The notes: generated from the sequence alone by a model not told the origin. Shown: positions 1 to 8,275, counted from the stretch's first letter. The stretch is DNA of 9,478 bases from an uncultured Acidaminococcus sp. (GCA_905213155.1 CAJMHI010000060.1:1-9478); one strand, 5' to 3'. Made by a program: numbers and translations.

Positions 1-10
1 GAGAAAGTAA

Positions 11-40
11 TTATGGGCTAAATTTTGCTTGATTTTTCAT
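11..40 (-). other. nine-codon frame with a strong ribosome binding site after pyrD
   Basis: Downstream of pyrD, AAGGAG (53-48, overlapping the pyrD stop codon) sits 7 nt before an ATG at 40. The frame reads M-K-N-Q-A-K-F-S-P and then TAA. Spacing and strength equal those of the genuine operon genes, so a gene start is expected here, such as pyrF or pyrE, yet the frame closes at once. It may be a real short peptide, the broken start of the next gene, or a sequencing error. Only 10 nt remain beyond the stop, so the choice cannot be made from this window. Confidence 0.35.
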
Positions 41-51
41 AGCTGGTCTCC

Positions 52-990
52 TTATCCGTTTTGGGGCAGTGCCCGTCCCCGGATATCAGCCACGGATTTA
101 GCGCCCACAGTATCCAGATACTTTTGGATGCCATAGCTAATCGTCATTGCAAGTTCCGGCTCCACAAAATTACTGGTGCCGACTGCTACGGCGGTCGCTC
201 CCGCCAGAATAAATTCTACGGCATCTTCCCAGCAGCTGATTCCGCCCATCCCAATGAGGGGGATAGTAACTGCCTGGGCAACCTGGTACACCATACGCAC
301 TGCTACCGGCCGGACAGCCGGTCCGCTAAGTCCGCCCATCACGTTGCCCAGTACCGGAGCTTGTGTATGGATATTGATTTTCATGCCCAAAAGTGTGTTA
401 ATCAGGCTGATTGCATCGCTGCCCCCCGCCTCAACGGCCCGGGCGATTTCCGTGATATCCGTTACGTTGGGGGACAATTTAGTAATTACCGGTTTATGGG
501 TATGACTTTTAGCCGCCTTTACTACACTTTCTGCCGCCTTGGGATCCGTTCCAAACGCCAGTCCGCCCTGGGCCACATTGGGACAGGAAATATTGAGCTC
601 AATCGCCGCTACGCCTGGAACATCCAGCATAGCTGCCAGTTCTCCATATTCTTCCGCACTATCCCCATCAATATTTACAATTACTGGTGTATGCGTCACC
701 TGCTGCAGGTGGGGCAGCGTGGTCTTTATAAAGACTTCTACCCCAGGATTTTCCAATCCTACGCAGTTTAGCACGCCAGCGGGTGTTTCTACCAAACGTT
801 GACCGCTATTGCCAGCACGAGGATGCAGCGTGGTTCCTTTTACGGTAATGGCCCCTAGTTGCTCCAGGTCCAATAAATCCGCAAATTCCAGGCCGAAACC
901 AAAAGTCCCGGAAGCTGTTGTCACCGGTGTTTTCATGGAAATGCCAGCCACCTGTACCATCATTTTCGGGTCATCACAGGGTCTTACCAT
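52..990 (-). CDS. pyrD: dihydroorotate dehydrogenase B, catalytic subunit
   Basis: FMN enzyme oxidising dihydroorotate to orotate; paired with PyrK it uses NAD+. The 312-residue TIM barrel has TTASGTFGFG (24-33), VKG (50-52), ETPAGVLNCVGLENPG (68-83), ELNISCPN (131-138), TKLSPN (170-175), GLSGPA (220-225) and GMGGIS (247-252), the last two for FMN phosphate. C136 is the active-site base; a cysteine, not a serine, at this place marks class 1 enzymes, and the adjacent pyrK assigns class 1B. The product should be soluble, since no N-terminal membrane-association segment of class 2 is present. About 9-18 extra residues precede the usual family start, so initiation at codon 10 or 11 is possible, but the strong ribosome binding site favours the first ATG. 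Last full gene in the window. Confidence 0.96.
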   Translation of the reverse strand: MVRPCDDPKMMVQVAGISMKTPVTTASGTFGFGLEFADLLDLEQLGAITVKGTTLHPRAGNSGQRLVETPAGVLNCVGLENPGVEVFIKTTLPHLQQVTHTPVIVNIDGDSAEEYGELAAMLDVPGVAAIELNISCPNVAQGGLAFGTDPKAAESVVKAAKSHTHKPVITKLSPNVTDITEIARAVEAGGSDAISLINTLLGMKINIHTQAPVLGNVMGGLSGPAVRPVAVRMVYQVAQAVTIPLIGMGGISCWEDAVEFILAGATAVAVGTSNFVEPELAMTISYGIQKYLDTVGAKSVADIRGRALPQNG

Positions 991-1754
991 TCTGTTACCT
1001 CCCGGCTGTCAAATACAGGCCCATCCTTACAGATTTTCATCCGTTTTCCATTATGTCCGGCGCAGGAACAGGACAAACAGGCTCCTAAGCCGCATCCCAT
1101 ATATTTTTCTAACGACACCTGACAGGGGATGTTGTATTGTTCCACCACCGCTGCCACCGCTTTCATCATGGGCGAAGGCCCGCACACATACACCCGGTCA
1201 TAGGTCCCCGTAGCAAGGAGTTGTGGCAACAGCGCATTGACGGTGCCTTTGGTTCCATAGGAGCCGTCATCTGTAGTCACATATTGACTTTGCGTATTGT
1301 TTTTAAATAACGCTTCCCAAAATACTTCTGCCTTACTCCGTCCCCCGATGAGGGCATCCAGCGTATGCAGCGGTGCACTTTCTGCTAAAAAGTGCAAGGG
1401 AGCCAGGCCCACTCCGCCGCCTACCAAAAGACCTTTCTTAGCATCCAGGGTAAACCCATGCCCCAAGGGACCCAATAGGTTAATCCGCTGTCCCACAGGA
1501 AGCTTTCCTAAAAGCTGGGTCGCTTCCCCCACAATCCGATAGATAAGGGAAAATTTTCCTTCGTCCTTATTAACACCAGAAACCCCAAAAGGCCGGCGCA
1601 ATAGCGGCACGTGGAGCCCATTCATCCGGACGGTAACAAATTGTCCGGGCTGGGCAATGGAAGCTATTTCAGGACAGATAATATCCACTTGCCAGATATC
1701 TGCACTTAAACGCGTCTGGGCGGCCACAATGCCGTCGATATGCAATGCTGTCAT
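984..1754 (-). CDS. pyrK: dihydroorotate dehydrogenase B, electron transfer subunit
   Basis: FAD and [2Fe-2S] subunit that passes electrons from the FMN of PyrD to NAD+ in the class 1B dihydroorotate dehydrogenase heterotetramer. The 256 residues cover an FAD-binding barrel (about 1-100) with RRPFGVSG (53-60), an NAD-binding domain with GGGVGLAPL (112-120) and VCGPSPMM (190-197), and a C-terminal cluster loop MGCGLGACLSCSC. Likely cluster ligands are C221, C226, C229 and C242; the C-x4-C-x2-C spacing is the family pattern, and C231 is an extra cysteine. The ATG has GGAG 6 nt upstream, at the very end of carB. It overlaps pyrD by 7 nt, consistent with stoichiometric coupling. Other ferredoxin reductase-like proteins are excluded by the cluster loop and the adjacent pyrD. 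Confidence 0.96.
   Translation of the reverse strand: MTALHIDGIVAAQTRLSADIWQVDIICPEIASIAQPGQFVTVRMNGLHVPLLRRPFGVSGVNKDEGKFSLIYRIVGEATQLLGKLPVGQRINLLGPLGHGFTLDAKKGLLVGGGVGLAPLHFLAESAPLHTLDALIGGRSKAEVFWEALFKNNTQSQYVTTDDGSYGTKGTVNALLPQLLATGTYDRVYVCGPSPMMKAVAAVVEQYNIPCQVSLEKYMGCGLGACLSCSCAGHNGKRMKICKDGPVFDSREVTEW
998..1003 (-). promoter_or_regulatory. pyrD ribosome binding site inside pyrK
   Basis: GGGAGG lies 7 nt before the ATG at 990 and within the last codons of pyrK. It supports this start over later in-frame ATGs at codons 10, 11 and 19, which lack such a site. Confidence 0.8.
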
Positions 1755-1757
1755 GCC

Positions 1758-4700
1758 TTACTCCGTTTTCAGATCTTGCAATGCGACCACGCTGATCATA
1801 TGCCGGTGCCGCATTACCCCCAGGGCATTTTCCAGTGCCCGCGCTGTATCCAGACTGGTCAGGCAGGGAATGGCATGCTCCACGGTAGAACGGCGGATCT
1901 TAAAGCCATCCCGGGTAGCGTCCTGTCCGTGGGTAAAGGTATTGATAACCATACAGATACGCCCTTCCTTGATATCATCCAAAAGATTGGGGGTACCGGA
2001 GCTGGCTTTTTCCACACGTCCCACTTTGATGCCTTTTTCTTCCAGGAAGGCAGCCGTTCCTTTGGTTGCAACGATCTCATAGCCCAATTCGGTCAGGCCT
2101 TCTGCAATGGGCGCCATTTCTTCTTTATCCTGATCGGCCACAGTAACCAGAATAGCACCACTCTTAGGAATATGGAATCCCGCTGCCACGCAGGCTTTGT
2201 AGAGCGCCCGTGGGAACTGGCTGTCAATGCACATGACTTCACCGGTAGATTTCATTTCAGGCCCAAGGGAAATATCCACATCGGCCATTTTATTAAAGGA
2301 GAATACCGGTGCTTTCACAGCATAATAGTCCGGGAAATCTTTCAGGCCGCCGTGGAAGCCCTGGTCTTTAAGGGAAACGCCCATAGCGCATTTGGTCGCC
2401 ACATCCACCATGGAAATCCCAGTGACTTTGGACAAAAAGGGTACGGTACGGCTGGACCGGGGGTTCACTTCAATCACGTAGAGTTCATCATCCCGGGCAA
2501 TGTACTGCACGTTCATCATGCCGTGCACTTCCAGTTCCAGTGCCAATTTTGTGGTGTAGTTTATGATTTCGTCGATAATATGCTCACTCAGGCTACGGGG
2601 CGGATATACAGCAATGGAGTCTCCGGAATGGACACCAGCCCGTTCCACATGCTCCATAATGCCCGGCAGCAGCACTTCCTTGCCATCACAGATACAATCT
2701 ACTTCCACCTCAGTGCCCATGAGATAGTGATCCACCAGCACCGGATGCTCATGGGAAGCCTTCACGGCGCTGCCCATATAATGCCGCAGTTCCTCGTCGT
2801 TGTAGACGATTTCCATAGCCCGTCCGCCCAATACATAGCTGGGACGCACCATCACCGGGTACTGCACATCGTGCGCTGCACGCAAAGCCCCCTCCGTATC
2901 AAATACGGTATGGCCTTTCGGACGAGGAATCCCCACTTTATTTAAAAGTTCATCGAACCGTTCCCGGTCTTCTGCTCGGTCAATGCTATCTACAGAGCTT
3001 CCCAGGATTTTTACGCCGCACCCATGGAGCGGTCCGGCCAGGTTAATGGCCGTTTGCCCACCAAATTGTACGATGACACCTTCCGGTTTTTCCCGGTCGA
3101 TCACGTTTAGCACATCTTCCAAAGTCAGGGGCTCAAAGTACAGCCGATCTGCCGTATCAAAGTCGGTGGAAACAGTTTCCGGGTTATTGTTAACAATAAT
3201 CGTTTCATAGCCCAGATCCTGCAGTGCCCAAACCGAATGCACGGAGCAATAGTCAAATTCCACGCCCTGGCCAATACGGATCGGTCCGCTGCCCAGCACC
3301 ATGACCTTCTTTTTCCCGGTTTCCTCTACTTCATCTTCCACACCGTAGGTAGAGTAATAATAGGGTGTCTCCGCATCAAATTCTGCCGCACAGGTATCCA
3401 CCATCTTGTAGACGGGGAGAATTCCCCACTCTTTGCGCAGGGCACGGATGGAAAGGCCGTCCTTGTCCCGTCCTGTAAGTTGCCCGATAGTCACGTCTGC
3501 AAAGCCGTAGGTCTTTACGGTACGCAAAAGTTCCGGTGTCAGTTCTTCTGCTTTCAAGCGGTTTTCCAACGTAACGATATGCAGAATTTTTTCCAGAAAG
3601 AATTCATCAATTTTTGTAATAGCATGAGCTTTTTCCACGGTCATGCCCCGGCGGAACGCTTCCGCAAGGGTAAAGAGCCGCTCGTCATCAATCTTGGCTA
3701 CTTTGTCAAAGACCTGCTGATCCGTCAAGGCATGTAGCTCTGGCATATCCATATGAATCAGCCCGATTTCAAGGCACCGCACAGCCTTTAAAAGCCCGGC
3801 TTCCAGATTCCGTTCAATAGCCATGACTTCCCCTGTGGCTTTCATCTGGGTGCCCAGGGTATGGTCCGCATTAACAAATTTGTCAAACGGCCAGCGGGGA
3901 ATCTTCAAGACGCAGTAATCCAGCGTTGGCTCAAAACATGCGGATGTCTTTTTGGTCACCGCATTTTCAATTTCATCCAGGGTATAGCCTGCCGCAATTT
4001 TGGCCGCCACCTTGGCAATAGGATACCCTGTTGCCTTGGATGCCAGGGCAGAAGAACGGGACACCCGGGGATTAACCTCAATCACGATGTATTCTTCGCT
4101 GTCTGGATTCAGGGCATACTGCACGTTGCAGGCCCCTTCTACGCCCAGCTCCCGGACAATATCAATGGCTGCACTCCGCAGCATCTGCACTTCCCGGTCC
4201 GTCAGCGTCTGGCAGGGAGCCACTACGATGGAATCCCCGGTATGCACGCCCACCGGGTCAATATTTTCCATATTGCACACGGTAATGCAGTTATCTGCGT
4301 GATCCCGCACCACTTCATATTCAATTTCTTTCCAGCCGGCCACACTCCGCTCAATCAGCGCCTGCCCAATCAGGGAATACATCAACCCTTTGGTGGTGAT
4401 ATCATCCAATTGGTCCATATTATGGGCAATGCCGCCGCCTGTGCCGCCCAAAGTATAAGCCGGGCGGACAATCAGAGGAAATCCTACTTTTTCAGCAAAA
4501 GCCTTGGCTGCTTCCACACTTTCCACGATGGTGCTTTGGGGTATGGGCTGATGGAGCTTTTCCATGGTCTCCTTAAAGAGTTCCCGATCCTCGGCCTTCA
4601 TAATGCTGGGGATCTGCGTTCCTAACAGCTGCACATTATATTTTTTCAGAATGCCTTGTTTATCCAGCTCAATAGCCAGGTTAAGACCAATCTGTCCCCC

Positions 4701-4970
4701 TAAGGTGGCTAGCAGGGAATCCGGCCGCTCCTTTTGGATCACGCTTTCCAAAAATTCCACGTTCAGCGGTTCCACATACACCCGGTCCGCAATATGCACA
4801 TCGGTCATAATGGTCGCCGGATTGGAATTCACCAGTACCACTTCCAGCCCTTCTTCTTTCAGGGCACGGCAGGCCTGCGTCCCGGAGTAGTCAAATTCCG
4901 CAGCCTGCCCGATAATGATGGGGCCACTGCCGATAACCATGACTTTCTTGACATTTTCTTTTTTCGGCAT
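1758..4970 (-). CDS. carB: carbamoyl-phosphate synthase large subunit
   Basis: Makes carbamoyl phosphate from bicarbonate, CarA-derived ammonia and two ATP. The 1070 residues match the family length. Two homologous halves are evident: KKVMVIGSGPIIIGQAAEFDYSG (8-30) recurs as KKVMVLGSGPIRIGQGVEFDY (554-574). Each half has a pre-ATP-grasp domain and an ATP-grasp core: first RPAYTLGGTGGG (169-180), VHTGDSIVVAP (242-252) and EVNPRVSRSSALASKATG (298-315); second RPSYVLGGRAME (709-720), VHSGDSIAVYP (780-790) and EVNPRSSRTVPFLSKVTG (834-851). An oligomerisation segment lies between (about 400-550). The C-terminal MGS-type allosteric domain (about 936-1065) keeps VATKGTAAFL (967-976) and DGFKIRR (1021-1027), so nucleotide regulation, UMP inhibition in relatives, is likely. 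No frameshift or missing motif is seen. It is one nucleotide from carA and 3 nt from pyrK. Confidence 0.98.
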   Translation of the reverse strand: MPKKENVKKVMVIGSGPIIIGQAAEFDYSGTQACRALKEEGLEVVLVNSNPATIMTDVHIADRVYVEPLNVEFLESVIQKERPDSLLATLGGQIGLNLAIELDKQGILKKYNVQLLGTQIPSIMKAEDRELFKETMEKLHQPIPQSTIVESVEAAKAFAEKVGFPLIVRPAYTLGGTGGGIAHNMDQLDDITTKGLMYSLIGQALIERSVAGWKEIEYEVVRDHADNCITVCNMENIDPVGVHTGDSIVVAPCQTLTDREVQMLRSAAIDIVRELGVEGACNVQYALNPDSEEYIVIEVNPRVSRSSALASKATGYPIAKVAAKIAAGYTLDEIENAVTKKTSACFEPTLDYCVLKIPRWPFDKFVNADHTLGTQMKATGEVMAIERNLEAGLLKAVRCLEIGLIHMDMPELHALTDQQVFDKVAKIDDERLFTLAEAFRRGMTVEKAHAITKIDEFFLEKILHIVTLENRLKAEELTPELLRTVKTYGFADVTIGQLTGRDKDGLSIRALRKEWGILPVYKMVDTCAAEFDAETPYYYSTYGVEDEVEETGKKKVMVLGSGPIRIGQGVEFDYCSVHSVWALQDLGYETIIVNNNPETVSTDFDTADRLYFEPLTLEDVLNVIDREKPEGVIVQFGGQTAINLAGPLHGCGVKILGSSVDSIDRAEDRERFDELLNKVGIPRPKGHTVFDTEGALRAAHDVQYPVMVRPSYVLGGRAMEIVYNDEELRHYMGSAVKASHEHPVLVDHYLMGTEVEVDCICDGKEVLLPGIMEHVERAGVHSGDSIAVYPPRSLSEHIIDEIINYTTKLALELEVHGMMNVQYIARDDELYVIEVNPRSSRTVPFLSKVTGISMVDVATKCAMGVSLKDQGFHGGLKDFPDYYAVKAPVFSFNKMADVDISLGPEMKSTGEVMCIDSQFPRALYKACVAAGFHIPKSGAILVTVADQDKEEMAPIAEGLTELGYEIVATKGTAAFLEEKGIKVGRVEKASSGTPNLLDDIKEGRICMVINTFTHGQDATRDGFKIRRSTVEHAIPCLTSLDTARALENALGVMRHRHMISVVALQDLKTE

Positions 4971-4971
4971 G

Positions 4972-6048
4972 TTATTTTCCTCCCATCATTTTGATAAACC
5001 GATCAAACAGATAGCTGTTGCCATGCGGTCCGGGGGAGGCTTCCGGGTGGTACTGCACCGTAAAGGTCGGATGATTCAGATAGCGCAATCCTTCAATGGT
5101 ATTATCGTTAAGGTTCCGGTTAATCACTTCAATCGGCAGTCCCTTTAAACTGTCCTCATCCACCATAAAGCCGTGGTTCTGGGAAGTGATCATAATTTTA
5201 TGGTCTACCAGGTCCCGTACAGGCTGGTTAATGCCCCTATGTCCAAACAGCATCTTTTTGGTTTTAGCGCCGTTAGCCAGTGCCACCAGCTGATGTCCCA
5301 GGCAAATGCCAAAGACCGGCTTTTTGCCCAGCATCTTTTGTACCTGCTCTATCTCAAAGGTCAGGTCTGCCGGATCCCCAGGGCCATTGCTCAGGAAGAT
5401 GCCATCAGGATTTTGGTTCAGCACTTCTTCTGCCGAAGTTTCCGCTGGGAAGACCGTTAGATGGCAGCCTTTTTCCACCAGGCTGCGGAGAATATTCCGT
5501 TTTACGCCATAGTCCAGCACCGCTACATGGTACGGAGCGGTTTTCTCTCCCATCTCATAGACGTTCTTTGTACTCACCTGATGTACCTGATCATGCTGTT
5601 CCGGTGTGCTCAGCAGTTTTTGGATTTCTGCTTCCGGGGTATCAGCCGGAACCACAACACCCTGAATCGTTCCGTAAGCACGGATGCGACGGGTAATGGC
5701 CCGGGTATCCACATCGGTTAATACCGGGATATCATTTTTTCCCAAAAAGTCCAGCACACTGCCCTCATTGCGCCAGCTGGATGGGGTATCGCACAGCTCG
5801 CTCACGATAAGGCCTTTGTAGTAGCAGCGTTCTCCTTGATCAAAGAGCGGATTCACGCCGTAATTGCCAATCAACGGGTAGGTGAAAATAACAATCTGTC
5901 CACAAAAAGACGGGTCCGTCAAGGTCTCCTGATAGCCCACCATGCCTGTTGTAAAAACTACTTCGCCTACAGCCTTATGGGTAGCGTACAGATTTCCTTC
6001 GTAGACGCTGCCGTCCTTTAACACCAATTTGCCTTTTACTTTTTCCAT
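4972..6048 (-). CDS. carA: carbamoyl-phosphate synthase small (glutaminase) subunit
   Basis: Hydrolyses glutamine and passes ammonia to CarB for carbamoyl phosphate synthesis. The 358-residue product has the CarA-specific N-terminal domain (about 1-150, with GEVVFTTGMVGYQETLTDPS at 28-47) and a C-terminal class I glutamine amidotransferase domain (about 173-355). The catalytic triad is visible: C249 in GICLGHQ, H334 and E336 in YHPEASPGP. NGPGDP (221-226) is the usual oxyanion loop. The ATG is supported by the N-terminus of the family. No clear Shine-Dalgarno precedes it, and it overlaps the end of pyrC by 13 nt, so translation probably depends on coupling to pyrC. One nucleotide separates it from carB, whose ribosome binding site lies in its terminal MGGK codons. 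Being in a pyr operon, it is the pyrimidine-linked enzyme; whether it also serves arginine synthesis cannot be told. Confidence 0.97.
   Translation of the reverse strand: MEKVKGKLVLKDGSVYEGNLYATHKAVGEVVFTTGMVGYQETLTDPSFCGQIVIFTYPLIGNYGVNPLFDQGERCYYKGLIVSELCDTPSSWRNEGSVLDFLGKNDIPVLTDVDTRAITRRIRAYGTIQGVVVPADTPEAEIQKLLSTPEQHDQVHQVSTKNVYEMGEKTAPYHVAVLDYGVKRNILRSLVEKGCHLTVFPAETSAEEVLNQNPDGIFLSNGPGDPADLTFEIEQVQKMLGKKPVFGICLGHQLVALANGAKTKKMLFGHRGINQPVRDLVDHKIMITSQNHGFMVDEDSLKGLPIEVINRNLNDNTIEGLRYLNHPTFTVQYHPEASPGPHGNSYLFDRFIKMMGGK
4979..4984 (-). promoter_or_regulatory. carB ribosome binding site inside carA
   Basis: GGGAGG lies 8 nt before the carB ATG and within the last codons of carA. The surrounding 13 nt (4974-4986) are identical to those at the pyrB/pyrC junction (7332-7344). 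Confidence 0.85.
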
Positions 6049-7328
6049 ACTACACCGTCTTTCATTACAAACTGACCATCTACAATCGTGGCAACCGCCT
6101 TACCCCTGCACTGTTTGCCTTCAAAAGGCGTTACCTTGCCCCGGGTATAGAACTTGCTGCTATCCACAGTCCATTCTTTGTCCAGGTCCAAAATGGTAAT
6201 ATCTGCCGCTTTTCCCACCTGCAAGCTTCCTGCATCCAACTGCATGATTTTTGCCGGATTGGTACTCATGGCATTGATGATTTCATTAAGGGTTAATTCC
6301 CCGGTGTGCACCAGGTCCGTCAAAGCCACCCCTACACTGGTTTCCAATCCGCAGAAACCATTGGGGGCATAGCGGAACTCCACATCCTTTTCTTCCGGTG
6401 CGTGGGGTGCATGGTCTGTTACGATGGCGTCAATGGTGCCATCCTTCAGCCCTTCCCGCAGTGCCTTGACATGATCCCAGCTACGCAGTGGCGGAGAAAT
6501 ACGGGCTGCCGTACTGTATGTCCGGCAGGCTTCATCCGTCAGTGTCAGGTGCTGCACCGTCGTCTCACAGGTAATCGGCACGCCCCGTCTTTTTGCCTCC
6601 CGGATAATCTCCACACAGCCTTTGGTGGTGATGTGGCAGATGTGGATATGGGTTCCAGTGTATTGAGCGATAAGCGCATCCCGCGCCACACAGATATCTT
6701 CCGCCAGCGCCGGGATTCCCGGTATGCCAAGGGCAGCGGACACTGCACCTTCATGCATATAGCCGCTATGGTTCATCTCTTCGTCAATATCATGGCACAG
6801 CAGAGGCTTGTCAAACGCCCCCACATATTTGGCAGCCAGCATCATAACCGTAGGGCTTTCCACAAAATGCCCGTCATCGGAAAATCCCATGGCGCCCCTT
6901 GCGGCCATATCGCCCATTTCTGCCAGTTCTTTTCCCTGTTCTCCTTTGGTAATGGCGCCGATGACTTCCACGTGCACGTAGCCTTCTTTTTCCGCCCGTT
7001 CCTTTACCCCGGACAGCACGATGGAGGTATCAATCACAGGTTTGGTATTGGGCATGCAGGCCACACGGGTAATGCCGCCTGCCGCTGCCGCCATGGTCCC
7101 TGTGACGATATCTTCCTTGGCTTCCAGTCCTGGTTCCCGCAAATGGGTATGGATATCAATGAGGCCCGGCACGACCACCAGCCCTTTGGCATCATAGACA
7201 TTGTCAGCGGGCTCCTCAATATGCGCTGCCAGCGCAGCAATCTTTCCGTCCTGGATCAATAGATCCATCACAGCGTCCAAATTCTGGCTGGGATCCACAA
7301 TTCTTCCTTGCTTAATGAGCGTTTTCAA
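6036..7328 (-). CDS. pyrC: dihydroorotase, class I (Bacillus type)
   Basis: Zinc amidohydrolase that cyclises N-carbamoyl-L-aspartate to L-dihydroorotate. The 430-residue product matches Gram-positive PyrC length. Metal and substrate motifs in a TIM barrel are DIHTHLREPG (58-67; metal ligands H60 and H62), MPNT (92-95), SDDG (150-153; a bridging Asp instead of the carboxylated Lys of other classes), H179, CHITT (231-235; H232) and TDHAPH (304-309; catalytic D305). A C-terminal beta segment with GKAADITILD (372-381) is typical of the superfamily. The stretch around H179 reads CHDID, where I expect AHCED in Bacillus; the histidine is kept. Translation starts at TTG with a strong Shine-Dalgarno. 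It overlaps pyrB by 17 nt and carA by 13 nt. Related hydantoinase or allantoinase is unlikely given the operon and the HLREPG signature. Confidence 0.96.
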   Translation of the reverse strand: MKTLIKQGRIVDPSQNLDAVMDLLIQDGKIAALAAHIEEPADNVYDAKGLVVVPGLIDIHTHLREPGLEAKEDIVTGTMAAAAGGITRVACMPNTKPVIDTSIVLSGVKERAEKEGYVHVEVIGAITKGEQGKELAEMGDMAARGAMGFSDDGHFVESPTVMMLAAKYVGAFDKPLLCHDIDEEMNHSGYMHEGAVSAALGIPGIPALAEDICVARDALIAQYTGTHIHICHITTKGCVEIIREAKRRGVPITCETTVQHLTLTDEACRTYSTAARISPPLRSWDHVKALREGLKDGTIDAIVTDHAPHAPEEKDVEFRYAPNGFCGLETSVGVALTDLVHTGELTLNEIINAMSTNPAKIMQLDAGSLQVGKAADITILDLDKEWTVDSSKFYTRGKVTPFEGKQCRGKAVATIVDGQFVMKDGVVWKK

Positions 7329-8268
7329 CGGATTTTCCTCCCATAATCGTCAAGAACAGTACCGCCATTCGTACCGCCACACCGTTAGTGACCTGTTCCC
7401 GGATCACCGCCTGATCGCTGTAGCCAGTCTCCCAGGAAATTTCCAGTCCCCGGTTCATGGGGCCGGGATGCATAACCAGACAGTCTTTCTTAGCCAGTTT
7501 CATCCGTTCTTCATTCACGCCATAAATCCGTGCGTACTCCCTGGCAGAGGGGAAGAGTCCCTTGCTCTGCCGTTCCAATTGTATGCGCAGAATATCTACC
7601 ACATCTGCGCCCCGGATGGCGTCTTCCACGTGTTTATGCACCGTTACCCCCAGTTGATCTATCGCATAAGGGAGTAAGGTCATAGGCCCTGCTACGTGTA
7701 CATCCGCTCCTAATTTTGTCCAGGCGGCAATATTGCTGCGGGCAACCCGGCTGTAGAGGATATCGCCGATGATGGCCATTTTCAGCCCCTTAAACTGCCG
7801 TCCGTGTTCCAAAATAGTAAACATGTCCAAAAGCCCCTGGGTAGGATGGGCATGGGCGCCATCCCCTGCATTAATGACCACCGGATCGGCAATCTGGGCT
7901 GCATAATGGGGCGCTCCTTCCACAGGATGCCGCATAACAATAGCGTCGCAGGCCATGGCCTGCATGGTCAGGATAGTATCCTTCAGGCATTCTCCTTTTT
8001 TCACGCTGCTGGTTCCCGTATTGAGGTTGATCACGTCCGCTCCCAAATACTTACCAGCTAGCTCAAAGGAGCTACGGGTCCGTGTACTGTTTTCATAAAA
8101 CAGATTCACCACGGATTTCCCTCGAAGGGAAGGTAGTTTTTTGATATCCCGCTTCATGATTTTCTTCATTTCCGCAGCCGTGCGCATAATGAGATCATAC
8201 TCTTGCACGGTCAGGGATTCCAAATCCAGGATGTCCCGTCCTGACAGGCTTGCCGCCGCCTTTGCCAT
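7312..8268 (-). CDS. pyrB: aspartate carbamoyltransferase catalytic subunit
   Basis: Condenses carbamoyl phosphate with L-aspartate to N-carbamoyl-L-aspartate, the committed pyrimidine step. The 318-residue product has the N-terminal carbamoyl-phosphate domain with STRTRSSFE (61-69) and HPTQ (141-144), and the C-terminal aspartate domain with GDILYSRVARSN (168-179), RIQLER (228-233) and HPGPMNRG (267-274). Length agrees with bacterial ATCase of about 300-320 residues. A perfect GGAGG fixes the ATG. No pyrI regulatory-subunit gene is present, so control should be at transcription through the upstream attenuator, as in Bacillus, not by an allosteric subunit. First gene of the operon; its last 17 nt overlap pyrC, and its C-terminal MGGK codons carry the pyrC ribosome binding site. 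Ornithine carbamoyltransferase is the related alternative, but the aspartate-side motifs and neighbours argue against it. Confidence 0.97.
   Translation of the reverse strand: MAKAAASLSGRDILDLESLTVQEYDLIMRTAAEMKKIMKRDIKKLPSLRGKSVVNLFYENSTRTRSSFELAGKYLGADVINLNTGTSSVKKGECLKDTILTMQAMACDAIVMRHPVEGAPHYAAQIADPVVINAGDGAHAHPTQGLLDMFTILEHGRQFKGLKMAIIGDILYSRVARSNIAAWTKLGADVHVAGPMTLLPYAIDQLGVTVHKHVEDAIRGADVVDILRIQLERQSKGLFPSAREYARIYGVNEERMKLAKKDCLVMHPGPMNRGLEISWETGYSDQAVIREQVTNGVAVRMAVLFLTIMGGKSVENAH
7337..7342 (-). promoter_or_regulatory. pyrC ribosome binding site inside pyrB
   Basis: GGGAGG lies 8 nt before a TTG codon and inside the last codons of pyrB. It decides the pyrC start, because no ATG or GTG occurs in frame near this point and the family N-terminus aligns from the TTG. 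Confidence 0.8.
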
Positions 8269-8275
8269 GTTGTAG

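Noticed and set aside
1740..2945. 401-codon open frame on the plus strand
   Set aside because: It lies wholly opposite carB, has no recognisable family, is rich in His and Phe as expected from the complement of a real gene, and has no ribosome binding site. A shadow of carB.
3861..4625. 254-codon open frame on the plus strand
   Set aside because: Opposite the first ATP-grasp half of carB, with no motif of its own. A shadow.
1970..4950. Internal sequence similarity within carB
   Set aside because: The two similar halves are the ancient duplication shared by all carbamoyl-phosphate synthase large subunits, not a recent repeat.
6306..7262. 318-codon open frame on the plus strand
   Set aside because: Opposite pyrC, low-complexity His/Phe/Gly-rich composition and no family resemblance; explained by codon use of pyrC.
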